Below, piece after piece: positions 54,183 through 64,000 of a DNA stretch of 64,000 nucleotides. Position 1 is the first letter of the stretch, and each line of letters opens with the position of its first letter. The DNA is taken from positions 18,866,967-18,930,966 of the forward strand of contig CM055102.1 of the NCBI GenBank assembly GCA_029204225.1, written 5' to 3'. The notes under the pieces were generated by a model that ran no database searches, was not told the DNA's origin, and worked only from the letters and a program-made list of their open reading frames with translations. The stretch is from Diphasiastrum complanatum (taxonomy: Eukaryota; Streptophyta; Lycopodiopsida; Lycopodiales; Lycopodiaceae). Position numbers and translations under genes: made by a program.

Positions 54183-56315
54183 GTGTAGGAACTTGAGTTG
54201 GTCCCTTTTTATAATAGAGAGGAGGACCCTGGCCTCTGATTCCTATTGGTCCATTTTTGCCTCCCTAATTATTCAGATTTAAAAAAGAGTGGGAACCATC
54301 CAAATTGGAGGGAAACCCAACTTTATTCACTAACTTGACATTTAGGCCCCGCGACATTAAAAGTTCCGCAAAAAGGCCTAAAGTCCTTTTATTGACTTTC
54401 TAATTAATCAAATCTCTATGTGATCATCGGGTTGGACTTACGGGTGCCAAATCTCTCTCACTTATTAACTGGGGTTAGGGTTGCCTTGGGGTCCGCAAAC
54501 CCTCCAACACGAGCACAAGAGCAATATGCCACAAATATCAAGAAAAAAAAAGCAAAAAGTTTAATCGAGTTGCGTGCCTTTTATAGAGAATTTTTTCACA
54601 CGTGTGTTAAATTTACTTAACTATGTTGGTTACAATAATGAAATTTGCTAACCAGACTAGTTACAGCTATAGAAATATAGTATGCACAGTTACTAAACAT
54701 ATAGTGTGCTCAGTAATCGTGATACGAAAAATTGAAATTAAGTATCATATTAGAGAGATTTTTGGCGCCCAAGCTTTGAAAAAAGCAATGACAAGGAGAC
54801 CAAGATCTATAATTGAGTCTATGATTTTTTACAGTGAGAAAGATGACGCTGATAACTGGAAGCCAACAAAATATACAAAGAATTTATGGGTGTTGTTGCA
54901 TCCATCATCAAAGGGCAATTTTCGACAGAAGAAAAGGACAAAAATGACATACAAATCTTATTAGAAAGCAAAAATTCTAGAGTTTAAGACTACTCTTGGA
55001 GGTCACTTGATATCAGAAGTTTTAGTACAACATGTATTTATGCATTCAAAAATAAAAGTACAAGATATCAATCCTCATAATCATAAAAAATTTAACTGTA
55101 AGTATATCAAAACATATGCACTCTACTGCAATCATACTTGTTTTTTAATTGACGCTCTTCAAATTACAATGTAAATTATTCAACAATTTTTTTTTCTTTC
55201 AGATTTATATCCATGATGCATAAGTGAATAAGATTCAGCACAATCACTTGGAGGAATATTGGATGTGATTTACTCTGATGTTGGAAAGCTGCAATACAGA
55301 GGAAGAAGTTTAAAGGAACTTGCAGATAGTGGATATATTTTTATGAATCTTCATATATACCACAAACGGATGGAGGTTTTGGAAAGCTCGAAGCAATTGC
55401 ATTGCCTAGTTTTCAGAGAGATGAGTGGCCTCTCCTGATAGTATTTTTTCTGAATCCTTCAGATGCAAGATACTCATTGAAGTTAGACATGCAATGAAAA
55501 TAAGTACGTGCTCAAAAATTGTTCACCTAAGTTAGTTTATCTCATTGCATATATTTGTTGATTTTTTCTCAAGTGCTAGTGTTCGAAGGACACCAACTTT
55601 ATCTGTTTGCAAGGAATTATCAAATGCGACTTTGTTAGATCTCATGGATCAAGGCTGAAATAGTAGAACAAATAATGATATAGAATGCAGAATAAAAAAG
55701 TCGTCAATGATCTTTCGTTATCATATCAAAAAAAAAATGCCCAGTCTCACATTTAGCTATCAAAGATACAAGAAAATTGACGGTACATGGCTACTACTAG
55801 ATCAAGACTTTGAACCAAATGGTCACACAAACTGAATGGAGATCAACATTATCTACAATGAAGAATATTTGACTATGGTTGAAGTGGAAGAGAATTGGGC
55901 GCTTGATCCTATCAGAACAGAGCTTATGCTATTACAAACCAATCTACCAACTTATTTGAGATTCATCATCAATGGAAAGACACTGTGCCAAAGTGTCGTT
56001 ATTCTCCTTGATTTCCTGAAGCAAAAAATTGTTGAGCACTAAAACACTTAGAATTTGCTTCGAACAAGAACACAGATCATGCTACACAACAACACAGACA
56101 TAAAACACTCTCCACAACAAGCTCACATAGCAACTGTATTTCTCAAAATGAAATTACACTCTACATATAGTTGTTCACTCAGGCAACCCATGCATGACTC
56201 AGGTTGCCGTTGGAGGGACGCGTGTCCAATCGACTTGCCTCGTGGCGAGGCCAACTGATCCTTATCATCTGATAGGACCCACAGTACGTAGCACAGTGAT
56301 TCTACTTTAGTTCTA
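54183..56315. other. unassigned region
   Basis: AT-rich. Two short plus-strand frames (54623-54964, with KAMTRRPRSIIESMIFYSEK; 55836-56042, with EEYLTMVEVEENWALDPIRT) and the stretch 55260-55380 (VIYSDVGKLQYRGRSLKELA) have protein-like composition and could be exons or a decayed transposon gene. I recognise no family. Confidence 0.4.
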
Positions 56316-56448
56316 ACTCTCTCCCTTAAAATAGAGTCTACTTTTTATACAGTCATATACATAGCTTTAAAGTCAACAAAATTTAAGTACAGAAAGCTTT
56401 GATCTAGACTTATCAAACTTTTCTCCGACAAGTGGCTTAGTGAAAATA

Positions 56449-57284
56449 TCAGCTAGTTGTTCTACTACAATGAACAACATGAATTTCACGACTCAACAGT
56501 CTCTCACGTATAAAGTGATACTGAATCTCAATGTGTTTGGTTCTAACATGGAACACTGGATTCTTTGCTAGCTGAATGCCAATCTGACTGTCGCTATGTA
56601 AAGTCATGGGATTTTTCTGCTTCATGCCAACTTCTTCCAAGATTTGTCTCAACCATATAGCTTCATGTGTTGCACTACACATTGCCTTATACTCTGCTTC
56701 TGTGGTGGAAAGAGCAATTGTACTTTGCTTCTTACTAGACCAGGAAAAGCAAAGCATAAGACATATAGATTTGGATCAGAATGTGTTCTCACCATCCACT
56801 TTGAATGAAAGTAGGCATCAATCCTGCTATACCATGCAAATGGTGCCTGTTTAAGACCATAAAGGGCTTTCTTCAAGCGACATACTTTATTCTCCTGTCC
56901 TTTCACTACAAAGCCTTTAGGTTGATCCATGAACACTTCTTCTTCTAACTCGCCATTTAGAAAAACAGATTTCACATCCATCTGATGCAAAGGCCAACCA
57001 AAATGTGAAGCTAAAGCAACAAGTAGGCATAGAGTATTCCACTTACATACTGGCGCAAAGGTCTCCTCATAGTCCATGCCTTTATTTTGTGCATACCCTT
57101 TGATCACCAATCTTGCCTTGTGCTTTGCTATACTTCCATCTGCATGGTGCTTAGTCCTGTATACCCATTTGCAACCAATGGGTTTCTTGCCAACTAGTGG
57201 TTCTACTAAGTCCCATGTGCTATGCTTAGTAATTGACTCCATCTCCTCTCCCATGGCCTTGATCCAAATGTCATCATCCTTCAC
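56449..57284 (-). pseudogene. copia 2 RT N-terminal part fused to RNase H (YVDD core deleted)
   Basis: RT part: WDLVEPLVGKKPIGCKWVYR, KARLVIKGYAQNKGMDYEET, ASHFGWPLHQMDVKSVFLNG, VCRLKKALYGLKQAPFAWYS, ending SDPNLYVL. Directly after, in another frame, comes RNase H: FSWSSKKQSTIALSTTEAEY, AIWLRQILEEVGMKQKN, TKHIEIQYHFIRERL. About 200 residues that normally carry Y-V-D-D-L and the RT thumb are gone. The junction is near 56757. Confidence 0.88.
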
Positions 57285-57534
57285 TTCACCATAAGTGAAG
57301 GTTCTTTGCTTTGAATAATGCTAGATAAGTGAGCATAATTTGCTTCATACCTTTCAGGTTGTGTCTTCTCTCTTGTTGATATTCGTAGCTCTCCCTGGCT
57401 AGATGATCCTGGAAAGTCATCCATGTTGCGGCTTTCCAACAATCTCTCAAACCACTTAGGGAGCTTTCTGTCAGGTGATCGGCTTCCTGGTGAAAATGTA
57501 TCCCATGGTACATCCTTCTCCTTGTGTTTGTCAC

Positions 57535-58898
57535 CTACAACTTCAATCCTTCTTGCACCAAAAGGTTTGTCTCTACCTCTCCAACCTGTCTCTTGAGGTT
57601 GAGTAGTAGTATCTTGACATCCTCATATTCATCACTCGGAAGGTCAATGAATGGATCATCATCAGGAGGTATCTTCACTATACCATCTTTCCCACTGGAT
57701 GTGTCTATCTTCTCAGCATCCTTGTCTTTATACATCTTGGATTCATCAAAGATAACATCATGGCTTACATGGATTTTATTTTCCACTGGATCAAAACATC
57801 TATAGCCCTTCACACGTTCATCATATCCTAGGAATATACACTTGATAGCTTTCACATCAAGTTTACATCTCTCTTCCTTAGGAATTTGTACAAAGGCCTT
57901 ACATCCAAAGATTCGCAAGTGGTTCACCTTTGACTTCTTCTTCGTGAATGCTTTCTCAGGTGTTAATCTTGGTATGGCAATGGTAGGACTTCTATTTTGA
58001 AGATAGACTGTCGTACTGCATGCTTCTGACCAAAAATCTTTTGGTAGTTTCATCTCAACTAGCATAGATCTGGCACTTTCCACAATCGTACGATTCTTGC
58101 GCTCAGTTACACCATTGAGAGCAAGAGTATGAGCTTGCGTAAATTTTCTTTGATCCCACATTGATCACAAAGATCATTGAAGTCATTAGACTTGTACTCA
58201 CCTCCACTATATGATCTTAGGACTTTGATCTTCCTACCTGTCTGATTTTCGACCAATGCTTTGAAGCTCTTAAAATTGTCAAATGCATCCGATTTCTTCT
58301 TCAAGAAGTAGATCCACGTCTTACGTGACATATCATCAATAAAGGTCATGAAATAGAAGGCTTTACCTAAGGACATGATCCTCATAGGCCTGCATGAATC
58401 TGTGTGGATAGAATCCAGGATGTTCTTTGCCCTTGCAACACCCCCTTTATTGAACTTCTCTCGATGCTGCTTCCCATATACACATGATTAGCACATCGAT
58501 TTCAAGTGGTCTTCTATAGTAGGCAATTCTGTTACCATCTCCAATTTCCTCATCAAACTGAGGCTTACCAAGTTCAAATGACCAAGCCTCTTATGCCACA
58601 CCTCACTTTGCGATGGAATGGACGATACGAGTCCATGTTGCCCCTTGATTGTAGCATTCAACTTGTATAATTTTGTGTTGGGCTCCCTTAATCCATCCGC
58701 AATAACTTTGAATTTTTGGTTCACATCTTTCACAAAGCAACGATCATGGGCAAATTCTACTTTCAACTTTTGATCAGTAATGACTCCAATAGAAAGTGGA
58801 TTTTTCTTCAAACTTGGTACGTAAAGTACCTCCCTGATCATCCTGCTTTTGCCATCAGGTAGTTGGATTGAAACGGTGCCTATTCCTTGATCTTGCAC
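57535..58898 (-). pseudogene. copia 2 GAG-pre-integrase and integrase
   Basis: 58898-58488 encodes the protease end and GAG-pre-integrase (SEVWHKRLGHLNLVSLSLMR). After a stop the integrase core follows with SIHTDSCRPM, FYFMTFIDDMSRKTWIYFLK and NQTGRKIKVLRSYSGGEYKS. The expected catalytic Asp of the D-R-G-G-E block is Tyr. After a frameshift, VTERKNRTIVESARSMLVEM supplies the Glu region. It continues to KCIFLGYDERVKGYRCFDP, typical of the copia integrase tail. Confidence 0.88.
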
Positions 58899-59329
58899 AC
58901 ATTGCCATTTGCTTGTGAAGCGAACATTCCATTATCCAACACTTTCAAGCTACTGAACCAATTCTTGTTACCTGTCATGTGTCTTGTGGCTCCCGAGTCA
59001 ATATACCACGTTTGATCATCTTGACTAGATGACAATGCAGATATGAAGATCCTAGAGTCTTCAATCTCACTCTCATCAACAAGGTTACTTGCTTGCTTTG
59101 GTTTTCCCTTGTCTTGTTCCGCCAGAAATTTACGACATTCACTCTTCCAATGGCCCTTTTCACCACAATGGAAGCACTCGCCTTTCTTCTTGGTCTTACT
59201 GGAAGATCCCTCATCCTCCTGAGTCTTGGCAAATTGTTGTTTAGACTTCTTCTTGCCCTTGTCCTTGCCTTGTTTTTGGCATGTCGCAAGTGCCTGATCG
59301 TCAGTATTTTGACATCTAGCTTTCACCAT
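58880..59329 (-). pseudogene. copia 2 zinc knuckle and protease
   Basis: 149 codons with a complete CCHC knuckle CFHCGEKGHWKSECRK and an intact aspartic protease strand WYIDSGATRHMTG. The lysine-rich linker precedes the knuckle. It overlaps the next frame, so one shift separates protease from integrase. Confidence 0.9.
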
Positions 59330-59335
59330 TTCTTG

Positions 59336-59903
59336 TCATTGCTCTTCCTGCATCAAGATTCTTGTGAGCTCGTCAAAGGTTGTCAATCTTTCTCTTGATG
59401 CTATTCCGCTCACAAACATCTGATAGGGTTCTGCAATACCGCACAATGCATTGTGCACCAGCTCCACATCACGTATGTGCTCACCAATAGAATGCAGTTC
59501 ATCCCTCATTGTCTTGATTCTAGTCATGTACATCTGAATGTGTTCTCCTTGTCCCATTCGGGCACTATTCAGCTTTGACTTCAGAAACATGATTCTAGAC
59601 GGATTTGACGTCTTGAACTGCTCCTTTAGCAATCCCATGCATGTCTGGGTGTAACAGCATCACAAATGTGGGTAATGATGTGATCCTTCACTGACAAGTT
59701 AATGAAGGTCAAAGCTTTCCTCATCTTTTTGTCGAACACTTTGATATCTGCTTCATTTGGTGGCCTTCTCTCATCACTTGTGACGACTTCCCACACGTCT
59801 TTCTCCATCAAGATGTTTTCATTTTGAATTTTCACACTGCATAGTTGGAAATCCCATCCAATTTGCTACTTTCACTCAAAATGGACTCTCCCATGTCTGC
59901 CAT
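59336..59903 (-). pseudogene. copia 2 gag
   Basis: Frames read ESSKLDG..NYAV near 59870, then ENILMEKDVWEVVTSDERRP, KALTFINLSVKDHIITHI, LKEQFKTSNPSRIMFLKSKL, YMTRIKTMRDELHSIGEHIR, DVELVHNALCGIAEPYQMFV. This is the standard copia gag; at least two shifts and one stop break it. Confidence 0.85.
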
Positions 59904-60108
59904 CGCAAAACTACTTGAAACTTCTGCCGTAGGGTAAAAACAGTATGCCAAGGCCAACTGTGATGTCAGAAGTTGAAAATAATGACCTGCACTTTTTTCC
60001 TTACCAGGCCACTCGCTGTTTTTCCACCAATTTGAAAACCAAATCGACGTTGCCTTCCAAAATGCACTCAGTCGTCAACTCCCAACTACGTGCCCAGTGG
60101 AATGGTAA

Positions 60109-60453
<345 letters not shown>

Positions 60454-60646
60454 TTATGGGAACATGTTACTTTACAACACCTCGCTTCCTTGGGCTTTTG
60501 TTCTCATATATTTCCATATAAGTTGTGATTGCAATGCTCTGAAAAAGTTAGCATTCATAAAATTCATATATTTAAAGTTTTATTTGAATTTCAAAATAAA
60601 AACCTCAAGGAGGCTATCTTATCATTTTTTGGAAACTTTTGTATTA

Positions 60647-60770
60647 TGGAAGGAGCCGGGCAGAGGCCATTTTGCCTGGTAAGGATTTCCATAATTTTTT
60701 TAGGCGAGGCCTGGACAAATTTTTTTGGAAATCCGAACCGGGTAGAATGGCCTCTGCCCGGCCCCTTCCA
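60647..60770. repeat. fold-back element (45-bp inverted repeat)
   Basis: Left arm 60647-60691 and right arm 60726-60770 are reverse complements with only a few mismatches, separated by 34 bases. The arms begin TGGAAGG.GCCGGGCAGAGG. Weaker pairing extends outward (TTGTATTA against a partner TTACGCAA), suggesting a MITE-like or fold-back transposon. Confidence 0.85.
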
Positions 60771-60799
60771 TTGCGTAATGTATTTTTGGATCCTTTTTA

Positions 60800-60906
60800 A
60801 ACCAATCCTTAGCTGCCACATGGCAGGTGCAAGTAGAATCAGCACTAAAAAAATTTGAGACCAATCCGATGCTGCCACGTGGCAGATGCAGGCAGAATCT
60901 GCACTA
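60800..60906. repeat. 60-base direct duplication with G-box-like palindrome
   Basis: ACCAATCC...GCTGCCAC.TGGCAG.TGCA..AGAATC is repeated at 60801 and 60860. The second copy holds TGCCACGTGGCA, a perfect palindrome around CACGTG; the first has CACATG. Confidence 0.85.
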
Positions 60907-61110
60907 ATTTTTTTTTAAAAAAAAAAACAGGTGACTATTTTGCTTTTTAATCTGTTCAGAAATGAGCAGAATAGTCACCAAAAATCCATTACGTTAACAA
61001 AAAATATGGGTTTTGAGAGCATGAGTTTTACAAACCATGAGTGTAATGCCTTGCTCTTCTATTGGTGGGGGCTTTTTTTTTCTTTTTTGGAGTGGTTGTC
61101 CTTGATCAAT

Positions 61111-61326
61111 AAAATTAGAAAATAATTTAGGGAACTAACACGACAATAAGCAATTTAACCATACAACATAGCCATAGTTAATACACTGACCGGCCCTAAG
61201 GGGGAGTTATTCCACAAAAAAATTAGAGAATAATTTAGGGAACTAACATGAGATTAAGCAACCTAACCATACAACATAGCCATAGTCAATACACTGACCG
61301 GCCCTAAGGGGGAATTATTCCTCAAG
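61111..61326. repeat. 107-base tandem duplication
   Basis: Two copies of a segment from AAAATTAGA.AATAATTTAGG through ACTGACCGGCCCTAAGGGGG to TTATTCC, about 107 bases apart with few differences. Confidence 0.9.
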
Positions 61327-61387
61327 AACATCCAAGGTCTCTCACCTAGGGCATGACAATCATCATCCCATACTTTTTAGCCCATGT

Positions 61388-61471
61388 CTCAACAAGGTGG
61401 TGCCACACCCATGTCCAATAGGACCTATATATTCATCCTCTTGGACATGGGTGTGGCACCACCTTGTTGAG
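61388..61471. repeat. perfect 31-bp inverted repeat
   Basis: 61388-61418 (CTCAACAAGGTGGTG...) is the exact reverse complement of 61441-61471, with a 22-base spacer. No coding context. The perfect match suggests a recent origin or conversion between arms. Confidence 0.95.
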
Positions 61472-62790
61472 CATGTCGTCCACCTGTTTTACATAGCTAT
61501 ACTAGTCCAAAAGCCATAATCCGATAGTGCTCATGGGATAAACAACTCTTCATACATGTCCATTCTAGTGGTCCTCGAACTCATCCTTAAATTAGAGTCA
61601 TAATCTTAAGTTCTCAAAGGTCCTATGCCAACAAAGTTAAGCTAGGCCCTAGTTAATAATTATGTCCCCCCTTAAGAACATTTATATCCTCATAAATGAA
61701 GTATCTTAGAACAAATCATTCAAAAACTATCTTCCCACCATCATACACCAATCTAGACAAGTACACATAATTTAAGTAATTTGTCAATCAACATCCCTTT
61801 TGATTTTCTAGGCTTCAAAGTAAAGGATGTCTGATGGTTTATCCTCAACTCAAATTAGTCACCCTTCAAAACAAAGAATTCTATGACTTCATATAAATTT
61901 TCCAATATAGTCCATTCATGACAGTTCAAAGCAACAAAGATTCTTGTCAAGAAGTACCAACTTAGACTCCTCAAAATAGATTCAAATATCATCTGAAATC
62001 CATCATAGATCACTAAGATTTCCATGAAATAACATATACTCCAATTGCTTCAATTGAATTTGATCATACTTTAGAGATATGCATGATATCCATTTCAAAA
62101 TAAAAGATATTCACATGCACATTGATTTGCACACTACCTAAAGTTTAAAGATCAACCACCACTATATGATGTATTCCCCGAGGCCCAAGTTAACAATTGA
62201 GAACAATTACAAAACTTCATATATAAGCTTAATGGAATTGTACCCTAAAACAAGATAGGTATCCCTTAAGATATAGTACGGGGTTTCTTATTCATACTAC
62301 TTGTTGACCAAACTTGCATTGTAGCAGGGGGCCAGTCATTGGCATTGGCATCGATGGCGAGGCATCTACCATTATGGGCGTGGATAAGCTATCTTTAGCT
62401 TTCATGCATTTGGTTGTATTTGCAGGAGTCTAGGCTTGGTACAGGTGTCAGAACTTGTATGGTTCGGATTCACAGGTTGTGAGATCAGATAGCCTAGAGG
62501 AAGTCACTCAGAGCCATATACATTAGTACGATCAGGGAGACATTAGTCTCGGGTGTCGAAAATAGGTGGGTAAATATTTTGAAAACTTTCCTACTTCCAA
62601 TGCATGACTATGCCTATAAAAAATTGAACAAAGCAGTAGTGATGAGAATCACGTTCAATCTTTAGCAACTAACTTTGAAATCGCTAGATACTAAGTGATT
62701 ACGTAGCCAAACATAAAGTATTGAATTCTCAAACAATTTCTATCAGTTACAAAAAATACAGAGATGCATCCATCTCTGTATCATACTGAA

Positions 62791-63480
62791 TGCAATAAGA
62801 AGATAATATTGATTCAAAAAAATAGATCAGATGCTAATGAGCGCAATAGCAACTCTAAAGACTGAGCTAGAATGCTCAAGAGAGTTCAAGCTTGAAAGCT
62901 TGATAGAGAACTAACTACAATACTTCTGGTCGTGAACGATCTGCTTGATAAGAACGTAGGAAGCGTCGTGGAATAACACTCAACTCCTTCACAATACACA
63001 ATTTATAACTTGATAATAAGATGTATGAACAACTGATTTATAGTAAGTAATTAGGTCGTCAAATGCGACTGCCAGTTGGCCGGATTCCGCTGGTATTCAT
63101 CCAGTTCCTTCTCAGAAATTGATTGCTGATAAGGGGCGACAATTCGCCATAAAAAGTCTGTCTGCATAAATGAACGTAAACTGTCATTAGGGAAAAAGGC
63201 AAAAATACCGAAGTGAGAGAAAATCTCGAAGGGCAAAAAATGCAAAAAGATGACACTGTAATTTTTACTTCTATTTTCGATAGTGTCGATTGAATGTAGC
63301 AAAATGGCGATACTGCCAGGTTATGTAGAGAGAGAAAAAAACCCGACACTGTTGCCGCACTCTGTGTATTTCTGCAGACTGTGTAAAAGCACTTGTTATT
63401 CTACAGACTGGGAAAACACGAAAAAATCTACTGAATTGGATAAAAAATGGACAAAGAGTAAGAAGGAGAATAGTCCAACA
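62791..63480 (-). repeat. 3' LTR of copia element 3 (left edge approximate)
   Basis: On the minus strand it begins TGTTGGACTATTCTCC at 63480, right after the purine tract TAAGAGAGAG (63481-63490), a classic copia LTR start. The far edge is placed near 62791 (TTATTGCA) by TG...CA ends only. An 83-codon frame inside (63051-63302) is not recognisable. Confidence 0.65.
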
Positions 63481-64000
63481 CTCTCTCTTAATTTGAATTC
63501 TTGAATGCCTTGAGCTTCAAACTTAGTTCAACATATAACCTTCTGTGCGCTGTCATATCTTGAATTCTATAATACTGCAAATCTACCTCCTAGTTGAAAA
63601 ATTTGCTTATAACGAAGTGATACTTGATTTTACTGTGCTTACTCCTGGAATGAAACTTAGGGTTGGCTGGTAAAGCAATGGCACTTTGATTATCACAAAA
63701 TAATATTGTCGAAGCACGTTGATTCAAACCGATATCTGAGAGTAACTTCCTCAACAATTTCAATCCACAGAAAGGTTTGAAGCAACAAGCTTCCTTTGTA
63801 GTTTGAGAGGCTGTGATATACTCTGATTCAGTGGAAGATAAAGCTATCGAAGATTGCTTGCGACTGTTCCAGGACATAAGACTGTTATTGAAGAAGAATG
63901 TAAATCCAGAAGTGGATTTACGAGTGTCTACATCTCCTACCCAACTTGCATTTGTGTAACCATTGAGTAGATTGAGTTTGTCATTGCGACCGAGTGCTCC
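63481..64000 (-). pseudogene. copia element 3 RNase H and 3' end (continues past window)
   Basis: Minus-strand translation from the window edge: GRNDKLNLLNGYTNASWVGD, then DTRKSTSGFTFF, NNSLMSWNSRKQSSIALSST, ESEYITASQTTKEACCFKPF, LFCDNQSAIALPANPKFHSR, SKHSKIKYHFV. This is copia RNase H with D-A/S-W-x-G-D, E-x-E-Y and the D-N-x-S-A motif. It breaks at a stop near 63592 where E-V-D-L-Q-Y should continue. Confidence 0.88.

Larger units (their letters stand above)
56318..59903 (-). mobile_element. Ty1/copia element 2, RT-deleted
   Basis: Minus strand: gag start ATG at 59903-59901 (SSKLDG.NYAV block), zinc knuckle, protease, integrase, partial RT, RNase H, and a purine tract AAGGGAGAGAG at about 56321-56331. 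Numerous stops and shifts. The LTRs were not delimited; the left LTR should lie just below 56318. Confidence 0.85.
60454..62790. other. non-coding region with several inverted and direct repeats
   Basis: Apart from the repeats listed separately, no coding similarity is seen. 61330-62330 is AT-rich spacer. Confidence 0.5.

Noticed and set aside
63051-63302. 83-codon minus-strand ORF ending ...NPANWQSHLTT
   Set aside because: It lies within the copia LTR and no family was recognised; probably a chance frame, though its composition is protein-like.

Overview
The window is nuclear DNA from a land plant with a large, transposon-rich genome. The evidence is a spliced phospholipid-flippase gene whose protein closely follows Arabidopsis ALA3, introns of 0.1 to 7 kb with GT-AG or GC-AG ends, Ty3/gypsy chromoviruses, Ty1/copia elements, a hAT transposase, Helitron-type ends, and long GA/CT/GT microsatellites. 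I cannot name the species. The long introns argue against a compact genome; a fern or another large-genome lineage is a guess only.

Layout. 1-5564: a nearly complete minus-strand chromovirus with two LTRs and frameshifted gag/protease/RT but an open RT-RNase H-integrase-chromodomain half. 5565-8470: a decayed plus-strand hAT transposase (DUF659 and dimerisation regions). 9023-9822: the 5' end of another minus-strand LTR element with an initiator-tRNA primer site. 10761-42168: 24 coding exons of an ALA3-type P4-ATPase on the plus strand, about 1140 codons, lacking only the N-terminal part (probably upstream of the window). Its 7.2-kb intron 6 holds a LINE endonuclease fragment joined to a second chromovirus whose RT core is deleted.

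46.5-48.2 kb: 5' half of a Ty1/copia element. 48.2-52.3 kb: what looks like a head-to-tail array of minus-strand non-autonomous Helitrons (hairpin, CTAG, then immediately the TC of the next copy), filled with minisatellites and a (GT)n tract. 52.3-54.1 kb: an unidentified 219-codon ORF and a gypsy integrase fragment. 56.3-59.9 kb: a minus-strand copia element with its RT catalytic core deleted. 60.1-60.5 kb: the C-terminal part of a 12-oxophytodienoate-reductase-like (Old Yellow Enzyme) gene. 60.6-61.5 kb: two large inverted repeats. 62.8-64.0 kb: the 3' LTR and RNase H of a third copia element running off the window.

The only gene with a preserved reading frame and all visible catalytic motifs is the flippase. 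Its oddities are in splicing: two GC-AG introns, two tandem duplications that copy a 3' splice site, and a CT microsatellite that ends in a good decoy acceptor. Every decoy leads quickly to an in-frame stop. Exon positions were read by eye from splice signals, reading phase and remembered family sequence; no alignment program was run.
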